Source of the DNA: Gemmatimonadota bacterium
Lineage (GTDB): Bacteria > Gemmatimonadota > Gemmatimonadetes > Longimicrobiales > UBA6960
DNA length: 6,686 nt
Reading direction: 5' to 3'
Assembly: GCA_002712565.1 (NCBI GenBank)
Contig: PAUA01000020.1
Coordinates: forward strand, 38,363 to 45,048
Shown here: one piece after another, positions 1 to 5,764 of the stretch
How the letters are laid out: the number at the start of each line of letters is the position of its first letter
How positions within the stretch are numbered: position 1 is the stretch's first letter
The notes under the pieces: model-generated
Seen by the model: the letters and a program-made list of their open reading frames with translations, nothing else
The model's database searches: none
What the model was told of the DNA's origin: nothing
Position numbers and translations under genes: made by a program

Positions 1-642
1 GAACAACTCCCAGAAGGCGTCGAACCTTCCCTCCGCGAGGTAGCAGAGATCCAGGGCGGCGGCACCGCCGCGCCGGACTCCTCCACTCGCACCGAGCACA
101 CGGACCAGCTGCGCGGAATGCTCTTCGAGCAGATGTTCGGTCTTGAACGGAAATCCCGTCCCGATCAGGGCCCGGTGAATCCCCTCGACTTCTGAGACGT
201 GGACGGGCGCGCGGTTCTTCCAGGCGCCCTCGCCCCGAGCCGCCCACCAGCGTTCTCCCGTGGGTGCGCATGAAACGGCCCCGACCGCCGGGACCCCGTC
301 GATCGCCAATGCCACCGAAGAGGCATACATCGGATGGCCATGCAAAAAGTTCGTCGTTCCGTCGAGCGGATCGACGATCCAGACTGGTCCCTCGGATGGT
401 ATGCCGCTCTCATCCCCCTCATGGCTTTCTTCCGCCACGATCGTGTGGTCAGGATGGTTCTCACGAATGACCGTGACGCAGGCCTCCTGAGCGGCGATAT
501 CCGTCGCTGAGACGTAGTCGGCTCGGCCTTTTTCTCGGGCGTCGCTGATTCCAACCGAGGCGGCCTGGGTTTTATGGACGGCGGCAGCTGCGTCGGCGGC
601 TTTGCGGGCTGTTTCCAGAAAGTCGGTTCGTTGGCTCGTCAT
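1..642 (-). CDS. suhB: Inositol monophosphatase family protein (SuhB-like), C-terminus cut by window edge
   Basis: This gene reads leftward from an ATG at 642 and leaves the window open after 214 codons, so about 50 C-terminal residues of a normal 260-270 aa protein are missing. The family hydrolyses inositol-1-phosphate and related sugar or nucleotide phosphates using Mg2+; in some bacteria SuhB also assists rRNA antitermination. Visible motifs are the metal-binding acidic pair in AEES (E71, E72), the signature DPLDGTTN (residues 91-98) and the late metal-site motif AALDL (D198), followed by YLAEGRFDAFWE, typical of this family. All ligands seen are intact, so an active phosphatase is expected. 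The exact substrate cannot be read from the sequence. It is divergent from trpS. No Shine-Dalgarno sequence precedes the ATG; a -10-like element lies 5 nt upstream, which suggests a leaderless mRNA. Confidence 0.93.
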   Translation of the reverse strand, partial: MTSQRTDFLETARKAADAAAAVHKTQAASVGISDAREKGRADYVSATDIAAQEACVTVIRENHPDHTIVAEESHEGDESGIPSEGPVWIVDPLDGTTNFLHGHPMYASSVALAIDGVPAVGAVSCAPTGERWWAARGEGAWKNRAPVHVSEVEGIHRALIGTGFPFKTEHLLEEHSAQLVRVLGASGGVRRGGAAALDLCYLAEGRFDAFWELF

Positions 643-647
643 CGCGG

Positions 648-676
648 AGGGTAGCGGATCAGCCCAGATCCGTCGA
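648..676 (-). promoter_or_regulatory. Candidate promoter of the suhB-like gene (leaderless type)
   Basis: Read on the minus strand there is TCGACG (676-671, four of six matches to TTGACA), a 17-nt spacer, and TACCCT (653-648, of the TAnnnT kind). Only 5 nt separate this from the ATG at 642, so transcription would begin at or next to the start codon. The lack of any Shine-Dalgarno sequence fits this. The hexamers are weak matches and the call is by eye. Confidence 0.35.
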
Positions 677-696
677 CCCAACCGCGAATGGGCGCA

Positions 697-725
697 TTCA
701 CATCGGCTGGGGCGTCAGGTAAGTT
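697..725 (+). promoter_or_regulatory. Candidate trpS promoter (possibly leaderless)
   Basis: TTCACA (697-702, five of six matches to TTGACA) is followed by a 17-nt spacer and TAAGTT (720-725, TAnnnT). The -10 element ends 5 nt before the trpS ATG at 731, so the expected transcription start coincides with the start codon. The alternative reading is that AGGTAAG (717-723) is a ribosome binding site and the promoter lies further upstream. The two readings exclude each other. Confidence 0.35.
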
Positions 726-730
726 ATGCG

Positions 731-1756
731 ATGAACGAGACCAGCGAAAAGACAGGCAAGGGGGCGGTGCGAAAGAGGGTCCTCAGTGGCATTCAACCCA
801 CCGGTGAAGTCCATCTGGGTAATTACTTGGGAGCCCTCCGGCAGTGGGTCCACATGCAAGACCAATACGAGTGCTTCTACTCGATCGTGGATCTGCACGC
901 GATTCTCGGAGAGGACGAGCCCGCCAGTCTTCCCGCTCGGACTTTGGACATGGCGATCAGCGTCTTGGCCGTCGGCGTCGACCCCGAGCGATGTACACTC
1001 TTCGTTCAGTCCGACGTGCCTGAGCACGTCGAGTTGGCTTGGCTCTTTAATACCGTGGCTCCGGTCGGTGATCTCGAACGGATGACGCAGTACAAGGACA
1101 AGTCGAAGCGCTACGATTCGATCCCCGTAGGGTTGCTCAACTACCCGGTTCTTCAGGCGGCCGACATTCTCATCTATCGAGCGGATGCCGTGCCTGTGGG
1201 TGATGACCAGAGGCAGCATCTGGAACTCACTCGGGACATCGCCCGGAAGTGGAACGCGCGATACGGTGAGTACTTTCCCGAGCCCGATGCCATCATCCCC
1301 GAGGTCGGCCGGATCAAGGGGCTCGACGGTGAGGCCAAGATGAGCAAGTCGCTCGGCAATACTGTCAGCATACTGGCGGACGAAGACGGAGTGTGGGAAA
1401 GCGTCAGGCGTGCGGTGACCGACCCACAGCGCGTCCGTCGCGACGACCCGGGCCGGCCCGAGGTGTGCAACGTGTTCTCGCTTCACAAACTGGTCACGGA
1501 TGCGTCCCTCATTTCGGACATCGAGGAGCAGTGTAAGGCCGGGACCCGGGGGTGCGTCGACTGCAAGCGAATATTTGCTGACAGCCTCGTGCGTGAGTTC
1601 GCTCCGTTCCGTGAGCGCGCCGAACACCTCCGGGCGCACCCAGAAGAAGTGCGTGGTGTGCTGGAGGCGGGAGCCGATCGGGCGCGCGAGGTGGCTCGGG
1701 AGACGCTGGGTGAGGCTCGGGCCCGTATGGGAATCAAGTGGCGTTCCGCTCTCTGA
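731..1756 (+). CDS. trpS: Tryptophanyl-tRNA synthetase
   Basis: This class I aminoacyl-tRNA synthetase charges tRNA-Trp with tryptophan using ATP, in the cytoplasm. The 341-aa product is of normal length (about 330-350). The N-terminal block VLSGIQPTGEVHLGNYLGAL carries the HIGH-type signature as HLGN (residues 28-31). NYPVLQAADILIY (D145 region) and VPVGDDQ (156-160) form the tryptophan and ATP pocket, and KMSKS is at 203-207. The C-terminal part shows the family's GCVDCK motif and the helical tail ending MGIKW. The frame stays open upstream to a TTG at 602, but that would overlap the divergent phosphatase, and the homology begins just after the ATG at 731, so I chose 731. Upstream purines AGGTAAG could be a ribosome binding site, or part of a -10 element. 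The next recognisable reading frame, the pilT remnant, starts 61 nt downstream. Confidence 0.97.
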   Translation: MNETSEKTGKGAVRKRVLSGIQPTGEVHLGNYLGALRQWVHMQDQYECFYSIVDLHAILGEDEPASLPARTLDMAISVLAVGVDPERCTLFVQSDVPEHVELAWLFNTVAPVGDLERMTQYKDKSKRYDSIPVGLLNYPVLQAADILIYRADAVPVGDDQRQHLELTRDIARKWNARYGEYFPEPDAIIPEVGRIKGLDGEAKMSKSLGNTVSILADEDGVWESVRRAVTDPQRVRRDDPGRPEVCNVFSLHKLVTDASLISDIEEQCKAGTRGCVDCKRIFADSLVREFAPFRERAEHLRAHPEEVRGVLEAGADRAREVARETLGEARARMGIKWRSAL

Positions 1757-1817
1757 GTGCACAGCTTTGAACAGGTCTATTTTGAGTTGATCGCGAATCT
1801 CCAAGGGTGCGACGCTG

Positions 1818-2129
1818 ATGAATGAGATGTTCAAGAAGGCGATTGCGGATGGGGCGAGTGACATCCACATCAAGGCCGGTGACTTCGTGCGAGCCCGGGT
1901 GGACGGAGATCTGACTCCGCTCACCGACCAGGAGGTCTCCCACGCTCAGGTCCGGGAGTTGGCTTTGAAGCTCATTCGCCACGAACGAGACCGGTATCGC
2001 ATCGACGAGATCATGGACTGCCTGTGGAGGAAGGTGGGCGCGTGGTGGCTGTCGAGGTTATGCTCGTCACGGGAACGATTCGAGATTGTATTACCGACCC
2101 GGAGCGCATGGAGGAGATCATCGATTTGA
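1818..2129 (+). CDS. Reading frame holding the PilT N-terminal domain fragment
   Basis: If translated, this frame gives 103 aa. The first 68 or so are the PilT N-terminal PAS-like domain (SDIHIKAG is its hallmark). From about residue 69 onward the sequence is out-of-frame read-through of the PilT tail (tryptophan- and arginine-rich, no family resemblance) and ends at TGA 2127-2129. In intact PilT this domain packs against the neighbouring ATPase core; without the core no function is expected. It is probably a non-functional product of the broken gene. Confidence 0.4.
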   Translation: MNEMFKKAIADGASDIHIKAGDFVRARVDGDLTPLTDQEVSHAQVRELALKLIRHERDRYRIDEIMDCLWRKVGAWWLSRLCSSRERFEIVLPTRSAWRRSSI

Positions 2130-2329
2130 TCCAGGAAGGAAGAGAACAATACGGATCGCAGACCTTCGATCAGCACCTCATGGACTTGGTCAAGAGCGGA
2201 ATCGTCGAATTTGAGTTGGCGAAAGCTGCCGCCAACAGCCCGAGCGACTTCGACCTCAGGTGGAACCTTCTCGGTGGATCGGAGGCTGCCACGGCGCCCG
2301 AGAGTGAGGTAGGCGGCTTCACGTTGTGA
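2024..2329 (+). CDS. Reading frame holding the PilT C-terminal tail fragment
   Basis: This frame (GTG at 2024, or more likely GTG at 2042) encodes 101 or 95 aa matching only the end of PilT-family ATPases: VVAVEVMLVTGTIRDC, EEIIDLIQEGREQYG, TFDQHLMDLV, AKAAANSPSDFDL. It contains no nucleotide-binding motif. The GTG at 2042 has GGAGGAAGG 7 nt upstream, so separate translation is possible. Its TGA (2327-2329) overlaps the GTG start of the aldolase (2326-2328), and the aldolase's best ribosome binding site (GAGGTAGG, 2306-2313) lies inside it, so ribosomes on this frame could feed the aldolase start. Whether a stable peptide exists is unknown. Confidence 0.45.
   Translation: MEEGGRVVAVEVMLVTGTIRDCITDPERMEEIIDLIQEGREQYGSQTFDQHLMDLVKSGIVEFELAKAAANSPSDFDLRWNLLGGSEAATAPESEVGGFTL
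2026..2034 (+). promoter_or_regulatory. Shine-Dalgarno-like GGAGGAAGG at the pilT deletion junction
   Basis: GGAGGAAGG sits 7 nt before the in-frame GTG at 2042, close to where the N-terminal and C-terminal PilT homologies meet. It decides the likely start for the C-terminal fragment. It may be accidental, since the same bases can encode glycine and glutamate codons of PilT. Confidence 0.4.
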
Positions 2330-3255
2330 GCGTCGACCTCGCGGGTGTTCTCGTACCCTGCACCACCCCCTTCGACCCCGTAACGGGAGACGTGGATCTC
2401 GTGGGCTTCCGTGCGAACGTGCGGAGCTTTCTGGCCCATTCGGTCCGAGGGATAGTGGTCGGAGGATCCACGGGAGAGGCAGTATTGTTGGACGAAGACG
2501 AGCGGATGGTCTTGCTCCAGGGCGCCCGTGATCTGGTTCCGGATGACCGCCTGGTGGTTGCGGGGACTGGGGCGGAGTCCACCAGGACGACCATCCGTCG
2601 TTGTGAGGAGTCTGCGGGGATGGGGGCGGACGCAGTGCTGGTCCAGCCGCCGGCGTTCTACAGGGGCGCCATGACCGACGCCGCCCTCTTGGAGCACTAT
2701 CGGGCAGTGGCGGCCGCATCCCCGATTCCGGTCATCCTCTATCAGGTCCCGCTACGCATGAGCACGTTGGAGTTTTCCAGCAGTCTCGTCGCGGACCTCG
2801 CCAAGATCGCCAATGTCGTGGGGATCAAGGACTCAAGGGGCAGCCTGGAGTTGGTGGCGGAGTGGGTGGACCGCACGCCTGATACCTTCCAGGTCCTGGT
2901 CGGGAGTGGCGCCATCCTGTACGGCGGCCTCGAGGTGGGCGCCGTGGGGGGGGTTCTCGCTGTCGCAAACTTGGCGCCAGGGCCGGCCTCCGCGATCCAC
3001 GTAGCTCACAGAGCCGGTGATTCGGCGGAGGCGGGGAGAATGCAGGAACTAGTGGCTCCGGTGCACGTCGAGATCGTTGCTGGAATGGGTGTTCCCGGTG
3101 TGAAGGCGGGGCTAGATCTCCTTGGCCTGCGGGGGGGAGATCCGCGGCTTCCTCTCCGGCCGCTGCCCGATCGGGATCGGGATAACGTGGCCGAGGTGCT
3201 TGCTGCTGCCCAAACGGGGCCGGCGGTCGTTGACGGTGCCTCCTCCGCGCTCTAG
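2326..3255 (+). CDS. DapA/NanA-superfamily aldolase, resembling 4-hydroxy-2-oxoglutarate aldolase
   Basis: This 309-aa TIM-barrel class I aldolase forms a Schiff base with a 2-oxo acid. The Schiff-base lysine is K168 in VVGIKDS, the catalytic tyrosine is Y139 in LYQVP, the carboxylate-binding loop is GSTGE (47-51), and a second tyrosine is Y112 in AFYRG. R144 sits where DapA has its substrate-binding arginine. True DapA usually reads YNVPSRT and GTTGE; here the blocks AGTGAEST, PAFYRGAMTDAALLEHY, SPIPVILYQVP, FQVLVGS and MGVPGVKAGLDLLG look more like human HOGA1, which splits 4-hydroxy-2-oxoglutarate into pyruvate and glyoxylate. I therefore withhold the dapA name, though a lysine-pathway role is not excluded. 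The GTG start overlaps the preceding TGA (GTGA), implying translational coupling to the PilT tail. Runs of eight G (2946-2953) and seven G (3131-3137) lie in the gene, which reads intact. A terminator follows. Confidence 0.9.
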   Translation: MSVDLAGVLVPCTTPFDPVTGDVDLVGFRANVRSFLAHSVRGIVVGGSTGEAVLLDEDERMVLLQGARDLVPDDRLVVAGTGAESTRTTIRRCEESAGMGADAVLVQPPAFYRGAMTDAALLEHYRAVAAASPIPVILYQVPLRMSTLEFSSSLVADLAKIANVVGIKDSRGSLELVAEWVDRTPDTFQVLVGSGAILYGGLEVGAVGGVLAVANLAPGPASAIHVAHRAGDSAEAGRMQELVAPVHVEIVAGMGVPGVKAGLDLLGLRGGDPRLPLRPLPDRDRDNVAEVLAAAQTGPAVVDGASSAL

Positions 3256-3282
3256 CTTTTACTAAAGGAAGCACCACCCAGG

Positions 3283-3312
3283 CCCATTCCCCTCGGAATG
3301 GGTTTTTTCTTT
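3283..3312 (+). terminator. Intrinsic terminator after the aldolase gene
   Basis: A perfect 8-bp stem, CCCATTCC (3283-3290) with GGAATGGG (3295-3302), closes a CCTC loop and is followed at once by TTTTTTCTTT. It starts 28 nt after the aldolase stop and ends the rightward trpS-pilT remnant-aldolase unit, separating it from purA. Confidence 0.92.
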
Positions 3313-3320
3313 GGTATACG
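3312..3320 (+). promoter_or_regulatory. Candidate extended -10 promoter for purA
   Basis: TGGTATACG (3312-3320) fits an extended -10 element (TGn then TATACG, four of six matches to TATAAT). No good -35 is seen at 17 nt upstream, where the terminator stem lies, which is tolerable for an extended -10. Transcription would start near 3327, giving a leader of about 30 nt. It directly abuts the terminator's T-run. Confidence 0.35.
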
Positions 3321-3339
3321 AAGGCACTTTCGGGCCTTC
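3320..3339 (+). other. Small hairpin in the purA leader
   Basis: GAAGGC (3320-3325) can pair with GCCTTC (3334-3339) around an 8-nt loop. It has no T-run, so it is not a terminator. Depending on the transcription start it would lie at the 5' end of the purA mRNA or partly overlap the promoter. It may be chance. Confidence 0.3.
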
Positions 3340-3356
3340 CAACGCGGAATGACGCC

Positions 3357-4649
3357 GTGTCTCGATATAGAAATTCCGGCAACTGCATGGTAGTTGTGGG
3401 TTGCCAGTGGGGTGACGAAGGGAAGGGTAAGATCATCGATGTCCTCGCCGGGGACGTGCATGTGATTGCCCGTTACCAGGGTGGGGCCAACGCCGGTCAC
3501 ACGGTACATGCCGGAGACGATGAATTCATTCTGCATCAGATTCCGTCGGGGATCCTCCACCCGGGAAAACGCTGTCTCCTAGGTAATGGTGTGGTGCTCG
3601 ACGCGATCGAATTCGGGAAGGAGTACGATGAGTTGGAGGCTCGGGGTATCGCCGTCGAGGGGAGGGTCGGTGTCAGCCAGAAGGCCCACCTGGTGATGCC
3701 TTATCACCGGCTGCTCGATCAGGTCTCGGAGGATCGGGTGGAACAGAAGATCGGAACGACGGGTCGAGGGATCGGGCCGACCTACGAGGGGAAAGCGGGC
3801 CGGAGGGGTCTACGTGTTTCCGATCTCGCCCATCCCGACCGAGTCACCTCGCTCGTCGAAGAGGGAGTCGCGCTCGCTCGCCGGCGTGCCGCGGCGCTGG
3901 GCGGAGAGCTCCCGGGAGATGTCCCTGCGATGGTCGACGAGGCTCTGGCGGCAGGGGAGCGACTGCGGGAGTTCGCCACCGATACGGGCCTCGAGATCGT
4001 GCAGTCGATTCGAGACGGGAAGCGTGTGCTGCTTGAGGGAGCCCAGGGTACGGCGCTCGATCTGGATCACGGCACGTACCCTTTCGTCACGTCCTCAAGC
4101 ACGACCGCCGGCGGCGCCGCTACGGGCTCGGGGATCGGGCCCACTATGATCGACGCGGTGGTCGGCGTGGTGAAGGCCTATACCACGCGCGTAGGGAACG
4201 GGCCGCTTCCCACGGCGTTCGAGCCTGATATGGACGAGAAGCTACGAGAGTTGGGAGGGGAGTTCGGAGCGACGACCGGACGACCTCGCCGGTGCGGGTG
4301 GTTCGATGCCGTGCTCGCCCGATATGCGGCCCGCGTGAACGGGCTGACGGGATTGGCCGTGACCAAGTTGGACGTGCTCGATACGCTCCCCGAGATCTCG
4401 ATCGCCACCGCTTATCGGACCCCTGAGGGAGAGGTCCGAGAATTCCCGGCCGACACGTGGCAACTCGGCGAGGCGGAGCCGATCTACGAGACGCTCCCCG
4501 GCTGGGAGGCACCAACCGGGGACGTCAGGAAGTTGGCGGATCTACCTGCTGCCGCTCGCCGTTACCTCGATCGCATCGAGGAACTTACGGAGACGCCCGT
4601 CCAAATGGTGTCCGTGGGGACCCGCCGGAAGCAGATCATCCGGGTGTGA
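3357..4649 (+). CDS. purA: Adenylosuccinate synthetase
   Basis: PurA joins IMP and aspartate with GTP hydrolysis, the first committed step from IMP to AMP. The 430-aa product matches the usual length (E. coli 432). QWGDEGKGK (17-25) carries the GTP loop and catalytic D20; GGANAGHTV carries H48, matching E. coli D13 and H41 with a constant offset. GTTGRGIGPTYEGKAGRRGLRV (from residue 133) contacts IMP. LEGAQGTALDLDHGTYPFVTSSSTTAGG is typical of the core, and TKLD (336-339) is the guanine-recognition motif. No key residue is missing. Starts considered are GTG 3357 and ATG 3387. I favour 3357: the residues GNC before the internal Met align with the start of other PurA proteins, and GGAA (3346-3349) lies 7 nt upstream; the support is modest. 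It is flanked by a terminator upstream and a convergent gene 22 bp downstream, so it is probably monocistronic. Confidence 0.97.
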   Translation: MSRYRNSGNCMVVVGCQWGDEGKGKIIDVLAGDVHVIARYQGGANAGHTVHAGDDEFILHQIPSGILHPGKRCLLGNGVVLDAIEFGKEYDELEARGIAVEGRVGVSQKAHLVMPYHRLLDQVSEDRVEQKIGTTGRGIGPTYEGKAGRRGLRVSDLAHPDRVTSLVEEGVALARRRAAALGGELPGDVPAMVDEALAAGERLREFATDTGLEIVQSIRDGKRVLLEGAQGTALDLDHGTYPFVTSSSTTAGGAATGSGIGPTMIDAVVGVVKAYTTRVGNGPLPTAFEPDMDEKLRELGGEFGATTGRPRRCGWFDAVLARYAARVNGLTGLAVTKLDVLDTLPEISIATAYRTPEGEVREFPADTWQLGEAEPIYETLPGWEAPTGDVRKLADLPAAARRYLDRIEELTETPVQMVSVGTRRKQIIRV

Positions 4650-4671
4650 GACTGTCCTGCCCGGTTCGTGT

Positions 4672-5613
4672 TTAGCGTAGGCCCGTCAAATCCTCGCTCA
4701 ACTCTTTGAGCATGGCCCGCGCCTCCAGGTCGTACGCCTGAGCGTTGGGGGCCCGCCCGGCGCGTAGGCCGTTGAAGAACTGCCCACTCTCGATCTCTGT
4801 CGAAGTGACCAGCTGCATCAGAGCGGTGGCTCCCTCGTCCACGGTGGCCATGGGCCTTTGGCCCAGCCGCCGCACCATCGGGGTGTCCATATACGCTGCC
4901 GGGTGGAGGGCGTAGACCGTCACACCCGTCCCCTCGAGTTCCTCGGCGAGATCGAAAGTCATCATGACCTGGGAATGCTTGCTTTGTCCGTAGGCCCGCC
5001 CACCGCTGAAGTTGTTCTCGATCATGACGTCGTCGAAGTCGATCGGGCTGGAGGCGAGCGATGACACGTTGATGATCCGCGAGGGTGTGCTGTCCAAGAG
5101 TCGCGGCATCAGCATTCTCGTAAGCAGGAATGGGGCCAGATAGTTGACCTGAAAACGGAACTCATGGCCGTCTTCAGAGAGGAGGCGCTCATCGGGGGCG
5201 GAGCCGAATCCCGCGTTGTTGACGAGGATGTCGAGCCTCGTGTAGTCCCGAAGGATCGTTTCCCCGAACTCACGGACCTGTGCGAAAGAAGCGAAGTCGG
5301 CGGCGTAGAACCAGGCGCTGCCCGTACCACTTCGCTCGATTTCGTCGACGAGTGCCATCCCTCGCTCACGATTGCGGCCGTGGACAATGACGTGTGCACC
5401 ACCCGCAGCGATTCGGCGAGCAACCTCCTCCCCGAGGCCGCTCGTCGATCCTGTCACGAGAACCACCTGCTGGCCTGCTGTGGGTCGGGACTGAGCCCAG
5501 GCAGGCGGTGCGAGCAACAAGACGCAGGCTAGGACGGCTAGAGCCATTTTGAAGCGAGCGCCACCGTGACGTGTTATGGCTCTTCCGTTTGGGACCTGTC
5601 TGCTGCAACGCAT
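4672..5613 (-). CDS. Short-chain dehydrogenase/reductase with N-terminal signal peptide
   Basis: This classical SDR resembles the retinol dehydrogenase/WWOX-like branch: a 313-aa NAD(P)-dependent oxidoreductase of unknown substrate. Seen are the cofactor loop TGSTSGLG (54-61), VHGRN after strand 2 (basic residue hinting at NADP preference), LVNNAG, the catalytic tetrad N157 (FQVN), S185 (NVSS), Y208 and K212 (YGQSK), and the branch-typical PIDFDDV. Before the Rossmann fold lies a basic stretch of about 22 residues, a hydrophobic run MALAVLACVLLLAPPA (23-38) and AWA-Q, a plausible signal peptidase I site after residue 40. Export is unusual because NAD(P)H is cytoplasmic. I chose ATG 5613 because GGAG lies 8 nt upstream; ATG 5547 would give a short classical signal peptide but has no ribosome binding site. 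The frame is open to 5745, but that extension would cover the upstream palindrome and -10 candidate and lacks homology. Confidence 0.88.
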   Translation of the reverse strand: MRCSRQVPNGRAITRHGGARFKMALAVLACVLLLAPPAWAQSRPTAGQQVVLVTGSTSGLGEEVARRIAAGGAHVIVHGRNRERGMALVDEIERSGTGSAWFYAADFASFAQVREFGETILRDYTRLDILVNNAGFGSAPDERLLSEDGHEFRFQVNYLAPFLLTRMLMPRLLDSTPSRIINVSSLASSPIDFDDVMIENNFSGGRAYGQSKHSQVMMTFDLAEELEGTGVTVYALHPAAYMDTPMVRRLGQRPMATVDEGATALMQLVTSTEIESGQFFNGLRAGRAPNAQAYDLEARAMLKELSEDLTGLR

Positions 5614-5640
5614 GACCGGGACTCCGTTGTGTGTGTGCTC

Positions 5641-5660
5641 CGTCCCCGAATTCGGGGACG
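5641..5660. promoter_or_regulatory. Perfect 20-bp palindrome upstream of the SDR gene
   Basis: CGTCCCCGAA is followed immediately by its exact reverse complement TTCGGGGACG. It lies 27 bp upstream of the SDR ATG and downstream of a -10 candidate, so it would be in the 5' leader. It could be an operator for a dimeric regulator, or an RNA hairpin with 8-bp stem and AATT loop that blocks or tunes expression. No T-run follows on the gene's strand, so it is not a terminator. Confidence 0.6.
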
Positions 5661-5692
5661 AGGGTGGGACGAAAGCTAGGTATAAGCGACAC

Positions 5693-5698
5693 ATAATA
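5693..5698 (-). promoter_or_regulatory. Candidate -10 element for the SDR gene
   Basis: On the minus strand TATTAT matches TATAAT at five of six positions in an AT-rich pocket of otherwise GC-rich DNA. No convincing -35 is seen at 16-18 nt. Transcription would start near 5686, leaving a leader of about 70 nt that contains the palindrome. Confidence 0.35.
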
Positions 5699-5764
5699 AG
5701 GTGACGTCGCCGACGATGCACGCCAACGATGAAAAGCGGGTGCACGATCTACCGTCCTACCACC

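Larger units (their letters stand above)
1818..2329 (+). pseudogene. pilT: Twitching-motility ATPase PilT, internally deleted and frameshifted
   Basis: PilT is the hexameric ATPase that retracts type IV pili; it is normally about 350-370 aa. Here the first 68 or so residues (frame of 1818) match the PilT N-terminal domain, with GASDIHIKAGDFVRARVDG near residues 12-30 and RIDEIMDC at 61-68. Around 2020-2035 the homology jumps to the PilT C-terminal tail, GGRVVAVEVMLVTGTIRDC through QTFDQHLMDLV to NSPSDFDLRWNLL, now in another frame. Everything between is missing: Walker A, Asp box, Walker B and His box, roughly 190-210 residues by comparison with the family. No retraction ATPase can be made. 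Neither piece has a premature stop, which suggests one recent deletion, or an assembly error, rather than long decay. Start chosen at the ATG at 1818, with weak AAGGGT 9 nt upstream. Confidence 0.85.

Noticed and set aside
165..554. Open 129-aa minus-strand frame inside the phosphatase gene
   Set aside because: It is arginine- and serine-rich with no family resemblance. The neighbouring minus-strand frame encodes the clear inositol monophosphatase motifs across the same bases.
602..730. Upstream extension of trpS to a TTG at 602
   Set aside because: It would overlap the start of the divergent phosphatase, and the extra 43 residues do not look like any TrpS. Homology begins just after the ATG at 731.
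1757..1825. 22-codon GTG frame right after the trpS stop, overlapping the pilT start
   Set aside because: No ribosome binding site or family resemblance; too short to support.
698..1924. Long 408-aa minus-strand frame opposite trpS
   Set aside because: It is a shadow frame of the well-supported trpS gene, as often happens in GC-rich DNA. No recognisable motif appears.
2009..2060. Programmed frameshift joining the two PilT pieces
   Set aside because: A frameshift could join the frames but could not supply the missing ATPase core, so a functional PilT cannot result. No slippery heptamer with a following structure was seen.
1946..2719. 257-aa minus-strand frame across the pilT remnant and aldolase
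   Set aside because: It is low-complexity proline/arginine-rich sequence opposite two recognisable coding frames.
4640..4673. Possible terminator between purA and the convergent SDR gene
   Set aside because: CCGGG/CCCGG gives only a 5-bp stem with a 15-nt loop, and the following TTCGTGTTT is a poor T-run.
5614..5745. N-terminal extension of the SDR to ATG 5745
   Set aside because: It would translate across the palindrome and AT-rich promoter-like region and place 44 unrelated residues before the signal peptide. The ATG at 5613 has a GGAG site 8 nt upstream.
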